A DNA stretch of 64,000 nt from Bact-08 sp964533215 (GTDB lineage Bacteria > Bacteroidota > Bacteroidia > Bacteroidales > UBA932), in assembly GCA_964533215.1 (NCBI GenBank), contig CAZHLJ010000002.1, positions 1-64,000 of the forward strand. The letters run 5' to 3'. Shown here one piece after another: positions 52,130-60,828 of the stretch. The translations under genes were made by a program, and so were the position numbers. Every line of letters begins with the position of its first letter. The stretch's first letter is position 1. The notes under the pieces are model-generated. The model was given only the letters and a program-made list of their open reading frames with translations. It was not told the origin of the DNA and ran no database searches.

Positions 52130-54400
52130 ATGCTTAATGTAAATAAAAAGTATATCTATATCCTTCTCCCACTGATTTTGTTGATAATTGGCGGGGCGGT
52201 TACCCTCTATCTGATAAACAAGAAGAAGAGTGAAGAGAAAGCTGAAATCAGGGGTGTCGTATTGAAAAATGCTGTGGCTATACCTGTTGATGCTATTGCC
52301 CTTTACAGTTTCCGTAATATATCCTTTGTCAGGAAGGATTTTATGGATACAACCTCTCTTTTTCCACGCTTTGTAAAAAACGATAATGGACTGTTAAAGC
52401 TTATAAAGAATATTGATAAGGCATGTGAAGGGACGTCATCCCTGAAAGAGGCAGCAGAATCGGAAGTGCTGTTTTCTCTGCATTATTCGGCGAAAAATGA
52501 GTTGTCTCTTCTTTTTTGTCTGGACCTTTCCAATGTACAAATTGATAAGGAGCAGTTCAAAAAAAGTATTCTAAAGGCCTATAATGTGAGCCGTAGCCAT
52601 TTGTTTAATGGAGTAGAGATATTTGATATGAACACTGTTCAGTTTTCCATATACAAGAATATCTTTATTGCCAGCACTTCTCCAATAGTACTGGAATCCT
52701 CAATAAGACATCTTTTGTCAAACACATCCATAATGGATAACAGCGAGTTCTCAAAAATTCTTAGCGAATCGGTCAATGAGGATAATATGCTCTTTATAAA
52801 CAGTCAGAATATTGGAAAGATATTTTCCGGAGTTATAGACAGAAAATTCTGGGGATTCTCAGACTTTTTCTCAAAGTTCTCATCATGGACAACGCTTAAT
52901 GGAGAATTTAATTCTGACTTCCAGTCTTATAGCGGAGAGGTTACAAATCTGAAGGGTGTGGGCAACTATTCATCCTGTTACAAGTCTCTTGACGGAGATG
53001 AGCCTGAAGTGATGAAGGTGCTTCCTCATAATACATTCGGTATTCTAACCCTGCCTTTGGGTGATTTTAAGTCGTTTCTTGGCAGCTACAGGGAATATAA
53101 AGAGTTGTATAAAAAGCTCAATCCGTTGAGCCTGGATGAAAACCAGAAATGGTTTCTTTCTCTTGATCCAGAGGAAGTCTCTTTGGCGGCCATCCCATAC
53201 GGAGGTGTCATAAAGTGGGTCACGCTTTTAAAATCCGGCAAACGATCAAGCTCTGATAAGGGCAAGGTTGAGAGGTTTGATCACAAAGGTGCCTTAGCAG
53301 ACCTTTTTGGAGGTGTCTTTAAAAACACTTCAGATGAAGCATTTTGCAGGACAGATGGATGGATAGTTATTGGATCTCAGGACATCATTAAGGATTTTGC
53401 AAATGGAACTCTCTTGAAATTCACCATGGATGAATATTTTGATCAAAGCGAAATCTATGACAGGATTGTGAAGGACAATACGCTTCTTTCAATTGTAGTA
53501 AATGTCTCTTCTCAACCGGATTCTCTTGCCTCTTTGTTTAAGCCGATAATAAAAGGACTGGTCTCAAACAGACTGAAACAGAGAAATTTTGAAGTTATCT
53601 CCTGCCAGTTCAATTCCGTTGAATCGGGAGTAGATATGAATCTGCTGCTTTATGCTTCGCAAATGGAGAAGTTGCCGGCACCAAAAAGAGAGGATGAATC
53701 TAAGCCGGCAGGATGGCAGCTTGATACAATTGTACATGTTCCTACGGGACCTTTTGAACTTAAAAAATTCAATAACGGCAGCACTGAATATCTGGAACAA
53801 TTGCCAAACTTTAAATTAAGATTGCTGGATAAGGACAAGAAGGGGGTATGGGCTGTGCCATTCTCGACACCAATAAGGGGCTATGTAGCTTTGGTGGACT
53901 ATTTCCGGAATCAGAAACAGCAAATGTTGTTTGCAAGCGGAAACCAACTATATTTACTGGACAGACTTGGCCGATTTGTAAATCCCTATCCCAAAAAGGT
54001 AGACTCTCTTGTAATGTTAGGTCCAAAAACCTACGATATCAAGGATGACGGAGATTTTGCAATAATGCTGCTTCATACAGACAACGCATTAAGGCTTTAT
54101 GACAGGGATTGCAGACATTATCCTGCATTCAGTGCAATCAGGACTACTGAAATAATAAAGGAGTTCCCGGAACTGATAAAGGTTGGTAGAAATAAATTCT
54201 GGGTACTAAGGACTCATTTACAGACAATTATATATACAATTAATGGAAATCCGGTTGCCAAGTTTGTTGACAAGAATGTATTGTCTCCCACAACAAAAGT
54301 GAAGATTGTATCAGAAGCGGAAGTGGCTGTAACCACAAACGCTGGAAAAGATGTAATTCTTAATTTGGAGAACGGTAAAATCAAACGATATCGAAAATAA
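52130..54400 (+). CDS. Large membrane-anchored protein of unknown function
   Basis: A 756-residue protein with a short positive N-terminus, one hydrophobic helix (about 9-29) and a basic stretch after it (NKKKSEEK), which suggests a bulk located in the periplasm. I do not recognise the family. The first half (about 50-500) is mixed alpha/beta with repeated LSLLFCLDLSN- and LLSIVVNVSSQ-like strands. The last third (about 545-756) has repeated short strand groups that could form a propeller. It heads a run of six genes including an MsbA-like transporter and an acyl-CoA ligase, so a role in envelope biogenesis is inferred only from position. Confidence 0.75.
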   Translation: MLNVNKKYIYILLPLILLIIGGAVTLYLINKKKSEEKAEIRGVVLKNAVAIPVDAIALYSFRNISFVRKDFMDTTSLFPRFVKNDNGLLKLIKNIDKACEGTSSLKEAAESEVLFSLHYSAKNELSLLFCLDLSNVQIDKEQFKKSILKAYNVSRSHLFNGVEIFDMNTVQFSIYKNIFIASTSPIVLESSIRHLLSNTSIMDNSEFSKILSESVNEDNMLFINSQNIGKIFSGVIDRKFWGFSDFFSKFSSWTTLNGEFNSDFQSYSGEVTNLKGVGNYSSCYKSLDGDEPEVMKVLPHNTFGILTLPLGDFKSFLGSYREYKELYKKLNPLSLDENQKWFLSLDPEEVSLAAIPYGGVIKWVTLLKSGKRSSSDKGKVERFDHKGALADLFGGVFKNTSDEAFCRTDGWIVIGSQDIIKDFANGTLLKFTMDEYFDQSEIYDRIVKDNTLLSIVVNVSSQPDSLASLFKPIIKGLVSNRLKQRNFEVISCQFNSVESGVDMNLLLYASQMEKLPAPKREDESKPAGWQLDTIVHVPTGPFELKKFNNGSTEYLEQLPNFKLRLLDKDKKGVWAVPFSTPIRGYVALVDYFRNQKQQMLFASGNQLYLLDRLGRFVNPYPKKVDSLVMLGPKTYDIKDDGDFAIMLLHTDNALRLYDRDCRHYPAFSAIRTTEIIKEFPELIKVGRNKFWVLRTHLQTIIYTINGNPVAKFVDKNVLSPTTKVKIVSEAEVAVTTNAGKDVILNLENGKIKRYRK

Positions 54401-54669
54401 TGGAAGCTTTTTTGACAGTCATAGTATTCCTTTTCTTGTTTTTCTGGCTTATTGGTCGTTTTGTCCCTCTACTCCTTGCGTGGTGGGTGAAAAGAAAGCT
54501 GGAAAAATTTGCAGGACAGGGAAGGGGAGGCCAAACGGTAGATGGGGACTATAAAGAGGGTGAGACCTTTGTTAAAAATAACAGAGCACAAACAAAAATA
54601 GTTGACAAGAATATTGGTGAATACGTGGATTACGAAGAGACCAAGGATGAAGCAACTGATAATAAATAA
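54400..54669 (+). CDS. DUF4834 small membrane protein
   Basis: An 89-residue protein with one or two hydrophobic segments at the N-terminus (about 4-32, LTVIVFLFLFFWLIGRFVPLL) and a charged soluble tail with GEYVDYEETKDE. It matches the DUF4834 family of Bacteroidota, whose function is not known. Its ATG shares one base with the previous stop codon (TAATG), so translation is coupled to the large anchored protein. It may be a small partner in the same complex. Confidence 0.82.
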   Translation: MEAFLTVIVFLFLFFWLIGRFVPLLLAWWVKRKLEKFAGQGRGGQTVDGDYKEGETFVKNNRAQTKIVDKNIGEYVDYEETKDEATDNK

Positions 54670-54674
54670 CAGAT

Positions 54675-56501
54675 ATGAAGACATTTTTAAGACTGCTGTC
54701 ATTTGGAAAGCCTTATGGAAAATATTGGCCTGCATACCTGATTCTATCATTGCTTTCTGTCTTTTTCGGGATCTTCCTGTATGCCCTTGTAGATCCTATC
54801 ATAAGAATAATTTTTGATCCGGAATCTATCACCAGACAGGTAGCCTTTCCAGAGTTTGCTTTAGATCCTAAATACTTCTCCGGGATATTTTATTACTATC
54901 TCACAAAATTCATGAGTGGTACATCATATTTGGGTGGGCTTTTGTTTGTGTGTGGATTCATGATAGTCATGTCTTTTCTTTCCAACCTTACGACTTACCT
55001 TTCTCAGAGAATTCTTGTGAGCATAAGGACAAAGTTGATGTACAACATAAGGAAAGCTCTCTTTTTGAAAATTTCCAGATTGAACATTGGCTATTTCCAT
55101 GAAAAGAGGAAAGGGGATATTCTCTCAAGTGTTTCCAACGATGTCACCGAAGTTCAGAATACTGTGGCGAACACATTCCATATTGTTTTCAGAGATCCGC
55201 TGCTTATCTTGGGTTTTTTAGGTGCTCTTTTCTATAAGTCACCTCAATTGACTGCGGTGACTCTCATAGCTCTGCCTATTACAGCTTTTGCCATAGGCAA
55301 GCTAATCAGGTCTCTTAGAAGAGGTGCCGTTGAGACTCAGTCATTGATGGGAAGGATAGTGAGCCATTTCGAGGAGGCAATATCCGGGGCTAGAATAATA
55401 AAGGCTTTCAATGCCCAGAAGTATATAAACCAGCATTTCGAGGGAACCAATAATGGGCATAGAAAGACCAGCAAAAGAATTTTCAACCGTCAGACCATGG
55501 CTTCGCCGATGTCTGAATTTCTCGGTTTTTCTGTAGCCGTTGTCGTTTTACTATATGGTGGTTACCTTCAGTATAAGGGTCTTCTTGGTATGGATGCTCC
55601 TGCATTCTTTGTATATATAGGCTTCTATTGGAAAGTGCTTGAGCCATCAAAGTCAATTGCAAACGCTTTTGCAGGTCTACAGAGAGGTGTAGTTTCTGGA
55701 GAGAGGATTTTTGCAATTCTGGATGTTGAGCCTGAGATTAAAAAATCGGCTGACCCTGTCTCAATAAGTGATTTTAAGGATGGAATAAGGTTTAATAACG
55801 TTGGTTTCAAATATTCGAGCGAACCGGTGCTTAAAAATATAAATCTGGAGATCAAGAAGGGCTCAATGGTTGCTCTGGTAGGTCCGTCAGGGGCAGGTAA
55901 GAGTACAATGGCTGACCTGTTGCCACGGTTTTATGATGTTACTTCCGGTTCAATAACGTTGGACGGGATTGATATCAGAGAATATGAGCCGAAAGAGCTG
56001 ATCGGTCTTATGGGCATAGTTACACAGGAGGCAATACTTTTCAACGATACCATATTCAATAATATTGCCTTCGGAATGGAGAACGTGAGTGAGGAAGATG
56101 TTATAAAGGCTGCAAAGATTGCGAATGCTCACGAATTTATCTCTCAGACAGAAGAGGGTTATCAGACAAATATCGGTGATAGGGGTCTAAAACTCTCCGG
56201 CGGTCAAAGACAGAGACTGGCAATTGCCAGAGCGGTTCTTAAAAATCCACCAATACTGATACTGGATGAGGCAACATCAGCCTTGGATACAGAAAGCGAA
56301 AGACTGGTTCAGGAAGCTCTTGTCAATCTTATGAAAAACAGAACCTCCGTAGTTATTGCCCACAGATTATCCACTATCCAGTACGCAGACGAGATTGTTG
56401 TCCTTAAGGAAGGCGCGATTGTTGAGAGGGGTACACACAACGAATTGATGCAGCAAAAGGGACTGTATTCACACTTGTGTGAACTTCAGACTTTCGCTTA
56501 A
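54675..56501 (+). CDS. MsbA-like ABC exporter (fused permease and ATPase)
   Basis: A 608-residue half-transporter that should act as a homodimer. Six transmembrane helices fill about residues 18-325. The nucleotide-binding domain has Walker A GPSGAGKST at 403-411, the signature LSGGQRQRLAIARA (about 508-521), and Walker B ILILDEATSALD (about 528-539). Relatives flip lipid A precursors or other lipids, or export drugs. The neighbouring acyl-CoA ligase and anchored proteins favour a lipid role, but this is not proven. The gene starts 5 bases after DUF4834 and ends 5 bases before the ligase. Confidence 0.92.
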   Translation: MKTFLRLLSFGKPYGKYWPAYLILSLLSVFFGIFLYALVDPIIRIIFDPESITRQVAFPEFALDPKYFSGIFYYYLTKFMSGTSYLGGLLFVCGFMIVMSFLSNLTTYLSQRILVSIRTKLMYNIRKALFLKISRLNIGYFHEKRKGDILSSVSNDVTEVQNTVANTFHIVFRDPLLILGFLGALFYKSPQLTAVTLIALPITAFAIGKLIRSLRRGAVETQSLMGRIVSHFEEAISGARIIKAFNAQKYINQHFEGTNNGHRKTSKRIFNRQTMASPMSEFLGFSVAVVVLLYGGYLQYKGLLGMDAPAFFVYIGFYWKVLEPSKSIANAFAGLQRGVVSGERIFAILDVEPEIKKSADPVSISDFKDGIRFNNVGFKYSSEPVLKNINLEIKKGSMVALVGPSGAGKSTMADLLPRFYDVTSGSITLDGIDIREYEPKELIGLMGIVTQEAILFNDTIFNNIAFGMENVSEEDVIKAAKIANAHEFISQTEEGYQTNIGDRGLKLSGGQRQRLAIARAVLKNPPILILDEATSALDTESERLVQEALVNLMKNRTSVVIAHRLSTIQYADEIVVLKEGAIVERGTHNELMQQKGLYSHLCELQTFA

Positions 56502-56506
56502 ATTTA

Positions 56507-58177
56507 ATGTTAATAATGGAAAAATCTTTAAACCTACTCCTGGAGAAGAGCTTCACAGAGAACTGGAACAACCCTGCTCTCTCCGACTATAAAGGGATTA
56601 CACTCTACTATAGAGATGTGGCAAGAAGGATTGAAAAGCTACATATAGTTTTTGAAATCTGCGGTCTCAAAAAGGGAGACAGAATTTCTATATGCTCAAA
56701 AAATCAAGCTAACTGGGGAGTAGTCCTTCTTTCAGCTCTTACTTATGGTGCTGTTGCGGTTCCAATTCTTCACGAGTTTAAGCCAGGTAATATACATCAT
56801 ATTGTAAACCACTCTGAATCAAGAATTCTCTTCGTTGGGGAACAGGTGTGGGAGCAATTGAGTGAGAGTGAAATGACTAATCTGGAAGCTGTAATTCAGA
56901 TATCTGATTTCACAATCCTTTATGCAAAGGACCCGCTTATATATGAAACCAGGGAGCATCTGAATGAGCTTTTTGGAAAGAAATACCCAAAAAACTTTAG
57001 GGCGGAGCATCTGAAATACCATGAAGACTCGCATGAAGAGCTTGCTATAATCAACTATACTTCCGGAACAACCGGATTTTCCAAAGGGGTTATGTTGCCA
57101 TACAGAAGCCTTATCTCAAACGTTCAGTTTGGGTGGGAGGTACATCCGGCACTCAACAATACATCCAATGTTGTAGCAATGTTGCCTGCAGCTCATATGT
57201 ATGGAATGATGTTCGAGTTTCTGTTTGAAATAACTGTCGGCGCACACGTTCATTATCTTACTAGGATTCCAAGTCCTCAGATAATTATGGATGCCTTTGC
57301 GGAGATAAAGCCTGACATCATCATATCTGTTCCTCTTATTATAGAGAAAATCTACAAGAAAAAGCTTCAGCCAATAATAAATAAGACCTCCATGAGGGTT
57401 TTGCTGAGATTGCCTGTCGTGGACCAGAAAATTGAGAAAAGAATTCAACAGGAACTTGTGAAAACCTTTGGCGGTAAGTTCAACGAGGTCATTATAGGTG
57501 GCGCAGCCTTTAATAAAGAGGCTGAAGCATTTTTCCGCAAAATAGGATTTCCGTTTACTGTCGGTTATGGCATGACAGAGTGTGGCCCTATTATAGCATA
57601 TGCCCCTTGGAATAATACAAGACTTTTTTCTTGTGGAAAAGCTGTTCCTCGTATGCAGCTAAGAATTGACTCAGCGGATCCGGAAAACATACCTGGAGAG
57701 ATCCAGTGCAAGGGAGAGAATGTAATGCTAGGCTATTTCAAAAACCCTGAAGCTACTAAGGCCTCCTTTACTTCAGATGGATGGCTTAAGACTGGTGACA
57801 TGGGCATTATTGACCATGAGGGGTTTCTCTATATAAAAGGTCGGTCTAAGAGTATGATTCTTGGTGCTAACGGACAGAATATCTATCCTGAAGAGATAGA
57901 AAGTCTGATTAACAATACGCCTTATACAATTGAGTCGTTGGTTATTGAGGAGCAGGGCTCCTTGACGGCTCTTGTTTATCCCGATTTTGAACTTGCAGAA
58001 CAGGATGGCCTATCATCATCAGATCTTGAAGCCAGAATGGAGGAAAATAGGATTGCCGTAAACGATGATTTGCCTAATTACTGCAAAATTCAGACAATTA
58101 AAATATTCCCTGAGGAGTTTGAAAAAACGCCTAAAAGAAGTATAAAAAGATTCTTGTATCAAAGAGTACAAAATTAG
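56507..58177 (+). CDS. Long-chain fatty acid-CoA ligase-like AMP-binding enzyme
   Basis: A 556-residue adenylate-forming enzyme; the start could also be the ATG at 56516. The AMP-binding motif YTSGTTGFSKG is at about 184-194, GYGMTECGP at about 353-361, and the hinge region TGDMG and GRSKSMILGANGQNIYPEEIE at about 430-465. It activates a carboxylic acid as acyl-AMP, then probably forms acyl-CoA. The size and motifs fit the FadD group, but the chain length is unknown. It is co-transcribed with the ABC exporter and a dCMP deaminase. Confidence 0.9.
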   Translation: MLIMEKSLNLLLEKSFTENWNNPALSDYKGITLYYRDVARRIEKLHIVFEICGLKKGDRISICSKNQANWGVVLLSALTYGAVAVPILHEFKPGNIHHIVNHSESRILFVGEQVWEQLSESEMTNLEAVIQISDFTILYAKDPLIYETREHLNELFGKKYPKNFRAEHLKYHEDSHEELAIINYTSGTTGFSKGVMLPYRSLISNVQFGWEVHPALNNTSNVVAMLPAAHMYGMMFEFLFEITVGAHVHYLTRIPSPQIIMDAFAEIKPDIIISVPLIIEKIYKKKLQPIINKTSMRVLLRLPVVDQKIEKRIQQELVKTFGGKFNEVIIGGAAFNKEAEAFFRKIGFPFTVGYGMTECGPIIAYAPWNNTRLFSCGKAVPRMQLRIDSADPENIPGEIQCKGENVMLGYFKNPEATKASFTSDGWLKTGDMGIIDHEGFLYIKGRSKSMILGANGQNIYPEEIESLINNTPYTIESLVIEEQGSLTALVYPDFELAEQDGLSSSDLEARMEENRIAVNDDLPNYCKIQTIKIFPEEFEKTPKRSIKRFLYQRVQN

Positions 58178-58178
58178 T

Positions 58179-58598
58179 ATGACAGATAAACAAACACAGT
58201 TTGACAGAAGCTATCTTGAGATGGCTCACGTATGGTCGAAGAATTCTTATTGCAAGAGGAGGCAGGTGGGGGCACTTCTTGTAAAAGACAGAATGATTAT
58301 TTCTGACGGTTATAATGGTACTCCTGCGGGTTTTGAAAATGTTTGTGAAGATGAAACCGGTCATACAAAGGCTTATGTCTTGCATGCTGAGGCAAACGCA
58401 ATCACTAAGGTTGCAAGATCAGGAAACAGCAGCCTTGGAGCAACTATGTACGTGACAACAGCCCCTTGCCTTGAATGTGCAAAACTTATAATCCAGGCTG
58501 GAATAAAAAGACTTGTGTATAGAGATAATTACCGCATTACAGATGGATTGGATCTTCTGGAAAGAGCAGGGGTTGAGACAGTAAATCTTACAGATTAA
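58179..58598 (+). CDS. dCMP deaminase (cytidine/deoxycytidylate deaminase family)
   Basis: A 139-residue zinc enzyme. The zinc site has His69 with catalytic Glu71 (HAE) and Cys97 and Cys100 (PCLEC). An additional N-terminal zinc or structural segment with C and H residues (about 25-55, CKRRQVGALLV) is present, as in ComEB-type dCMP deaminases. It converts dCMP to dUMP for thymidylate synthesis. It starts 1 base after the ligase stop and is followed by the S41 protease gene, a pairing I recall as common in Bacteroidales. Confidence 0.93.
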   Translation: MTDKQTQFDRSYLEMAHVWSKNSYCKRRQVGALLVKDRMIISDGYNGTPAGFENVCEDETGHTKAYVLHAEANAITKVARSGNSSLGATMYVTTAPCLECAKLIIQAGIKRLVYRDNYRITDGLDLLERAGVETVNLTD

Positions 58599-58608
58599 TA
58601 TTTTGGTT

Positions 58609-60201
58609 ATGAGCAATTTCAAAGAGAAGTTAAAAGGTAACCCATGGACAGTTATAATTGTCACACTATTGTTAATATTGGCAGTATTCAAGTTGTTGAC
58701 CTATTTTAATAATGGCAGGAAAGAGCTTTCGGTAAAAGCCGGGAACTGGGACAAACTTATGCTCGTACTCTCTCAGGTTGATCAGAATTATGTTGATTCA
58801 ATAGACAAAGGGGAATTGACAGAGAAGATTCTTCCATACATTTTGGAAAATCTTGACCCGCATTCGGTTTATCTTCCTCCTCAGGAACTTAAGGTTGCAG
58901 AAGAGGTCCTTGAGGGGAATTTTGACGGGATAGGTATAGAGTTTAATGTGCCCAACGACACAGCTATAGTGATAAATGTGATTGCAGGAGGACCTTCTGA
59001 AAGAGCGGGCCTTATTTCTGGAGATAGAATTGTAAAGGTTAATAAAGAGGTTGTTGCCGGTGTCAAAATGGCTCAGGACAGTCTGGTGAAAAGGCTTAGG
59101 GGGGCATCAGGCTCTGTTGTCAATATTGGCATAAAGAGAGGAGGATCAAAATCACTTGTATATTTCGACATTAAAAGAGACAGGATTCCTGTAAAAAGCA
59201 TAGATGTTGCTTACATGGTCAACGATAATACCGGCTATATCAAGCTTTCCAAATTTTCAAAAACCAGTCATAAGGAGTTTCTTGAAGCTGTTGCCAAGCT
59301 AAAAGGAGTTGGTATGAAGAATCTGATATTCGACCTTCGGGGAAACAGCGGTGGCTATTTCGACCAGGCTTTTCTTCTTGCCAATGAATTCCTCAAAAAG
59401 GGAGAGCTGATAGTATATATGCAAGGAGTCCACAGGAAAAGACAGGATTTCTTTGCTGACAATTCTGGCACGTGCCGTGAAATTGGATTAAAGGTTTTGA
59501 TAGATGAAGGCTCTGCCTCTTCGAGTGAGATTTTTGCAGGTGCAATTCAGGATAATGATCGTGGTATTGTTATAGGAAGGAGGTCTTTCGGAAAAGGACT
59601 GGTTCAGGAACCGATCAATTTTACAGACAAATCCGGTATAAGACTTACTGTTGCAAGATTTTATACACCTACCGGCAGGTCCATACAGAAGCCTTATTCA
59701 AAGGATTATCAATATGATATTTATGAAAGGTACAAGCATGGCGAAATGAGCTATGCTGACAGTATAAAAAAGAATGATTCGCTCAAGTTTAAAACTCCAA
59801 AGGGAAAAATTGTGTATGGAGGCGGTGGAATCACACCGGATATTTTTGTTCCAATAGATACCTTAGGGGTGAATGGATTTTTAGTAAAGGCTATCAATCA
59901 GGGTCTTCCTTTCAAATTCAGCTCCTTGATTGCTGATGAGTACCGTCCTCAGTTGAAGTCAATAAAAGATATCAAGAGCTTGAACAAACTCTTCTCCACA
60001 ATAAGCATTGAGCAAAGATTCCTGAAATTTGCCATGGCAAACAAGCTTACACCTTCTGATAAGGAGTGGAAGGAGAGTAAGGGTATTCTGCTGACTCAAG
60101 TAAGAGCATTGGTTGGCAGATATTCACCTCTGGACGACAATGCCTACTATCCGATAATAGAAGAGCTTGATAATGTAATGAAGGTTGCTACAGGGAAATA
60201 A
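58609..60201 (+). CDS. S41 family C-terminal processing protease
   Basis: A 530-residue protease from the ATG at 58609; two codons upstream a TTG is possible but less likely. One N-terminal membrane helix (about 15-33) anchors it in the periplasm. A PDZ domain (about 90-170) follows, with GPSERAGLISGDRIVKVN. Counting from the TTG, the catalytic serine is 306 in GSASSSE and the lysine 331 in SFGKG, 25 apart as in Prc and CtpB; subtract two from the ATG. It cleaves proteins from their C-termini. It ends the six-gene run, one base from the convergent udk stop. Confidence 0.95.
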   Translation: MSNFKEKLKGNPWTVIIVTLLLILAVFKLLTYFNNGRKELSVKAGNWDKLMLVLSQVDQNYVDSIDKGELTEKILPYILENLDPHSVYLPPQELKVAEEVLEGNFDGIGIEFNVPNDTAIVINVIAGGPSERAGLISGDRIVKVNKEVVAGVKMAQDSLVKRLRGASGSVVNIGIKRGGSKSLVYFDIKRDRIPVKSIDVAYMVNDNTGYIKLSKFSKTSHKEFLEAVAKLKGVGMKNLIFDLRGNSGGYFDQAFLLANEFLKKGELIVYMQGVHRKRQDFFADNSGTCREIGLKVLIDEGSASSSEIFAGAIQDNDRGIVIGRRSFGKGLVQEPINFTDKSGIRLTVARFYTPTGRSIQKPYSKDYQYDIYERYKHGEMSYADSIKKNDSLKFKTPKGKIVYGGGGITPDIFVPIDTLGVNGFLVKAINQGLPFKFSSLIADEYRPQLKSIKDIKSLNKLFSTISIEQRFLKFAMANKLTPSDKEWKESKGILLTQVRALVGRYSPLDDNAYYPIIEELDNVMKVATGK

Positions 60202-60202
60202 T

Positions 60203-60820
60203 CTATTTTCTGTGTAGCACCTTTTCTATGGTTGCCATCAATATGTCTATTGCAACCTGGTTGTGACCTCCCTGTGGGATTATGATGTCTGCGTACCTTT
60301 TGCTTGGTTCGATGAACTGAAGGTGCATTGGTTTTACCGTTTTCTGATAGCGTTCCAGTACTTTGTCTATGGTTTTTCCTCGCTCGAGATTGTCTCTTGC
60401 TATAACCCTTCCAAGTCTGTCGTCTGCGTCAGCATCTACAAAAACTTTGATATCCAGACAGTTTCTGAGTTCGGGAGATGTGAAGATAAGGATTCCCTCA
60501 ACAATAATAACCTGTGCCGGTTCTACCTTGACAGTCTCGGTCGTAGATCTGGAACATGTCAGATATGAATAGATGGGTTGCTCAATGGATTTTCCTGATT
60601 TAAGTTCCTTAAGATGTCTTATAAGAAGCTTGAAGTCAATTGAATCAGGATGGTCGAAGTTCAGCTCCTGTCTCTCTTCTAATGGTAGATAGCTGCTGTC
60701 CTTGTAATAGGAGTCTTGTGGAATTACAACCACCTGACTGTCAGTTAGTAATTTGGTGATTTCACTTACAACGGTTGATTTTCCTGCTCCGGTTCCACCG
60801 GCAATACCTATTATTAACAT
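60203..60820 (-). CDS. udk: Uridine kinase
   Basis: A 205-residue kinase that phosphorylates uridine and cytidine in pyrimidine salvage. The P-loop GGTGAGKST is at 8-16, DSYYKD follows at about 37-42, and NFDHPDSIDF at about 53-62 binds the nucleoside. Length is normal. It follows asnS by 8 bases on the same strand and converges with the S41 gene with only one base between the stop codons. Confidence 0.96.
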   Translation of the reverse strand: MLIIGIAGGTGAGKSTVVSEITKLLTDSQVVVIPQDSYYKDSSYLPLEERQELNFDHPDSIDFKLLIRHLKELKSGKSIEQPIYSYLTCSRSTTETVKVEPAQVIIVEGILIFTSPELRNCLDIKVFVDADADDRLGRVIARDNLERGKTIDKVLERYQKTVKPMHLQFIEPSKRYADIIIPQGGHNQVAIDILMATIEKVLHRK

Positions 60821-60828
60821 ATATTTTA

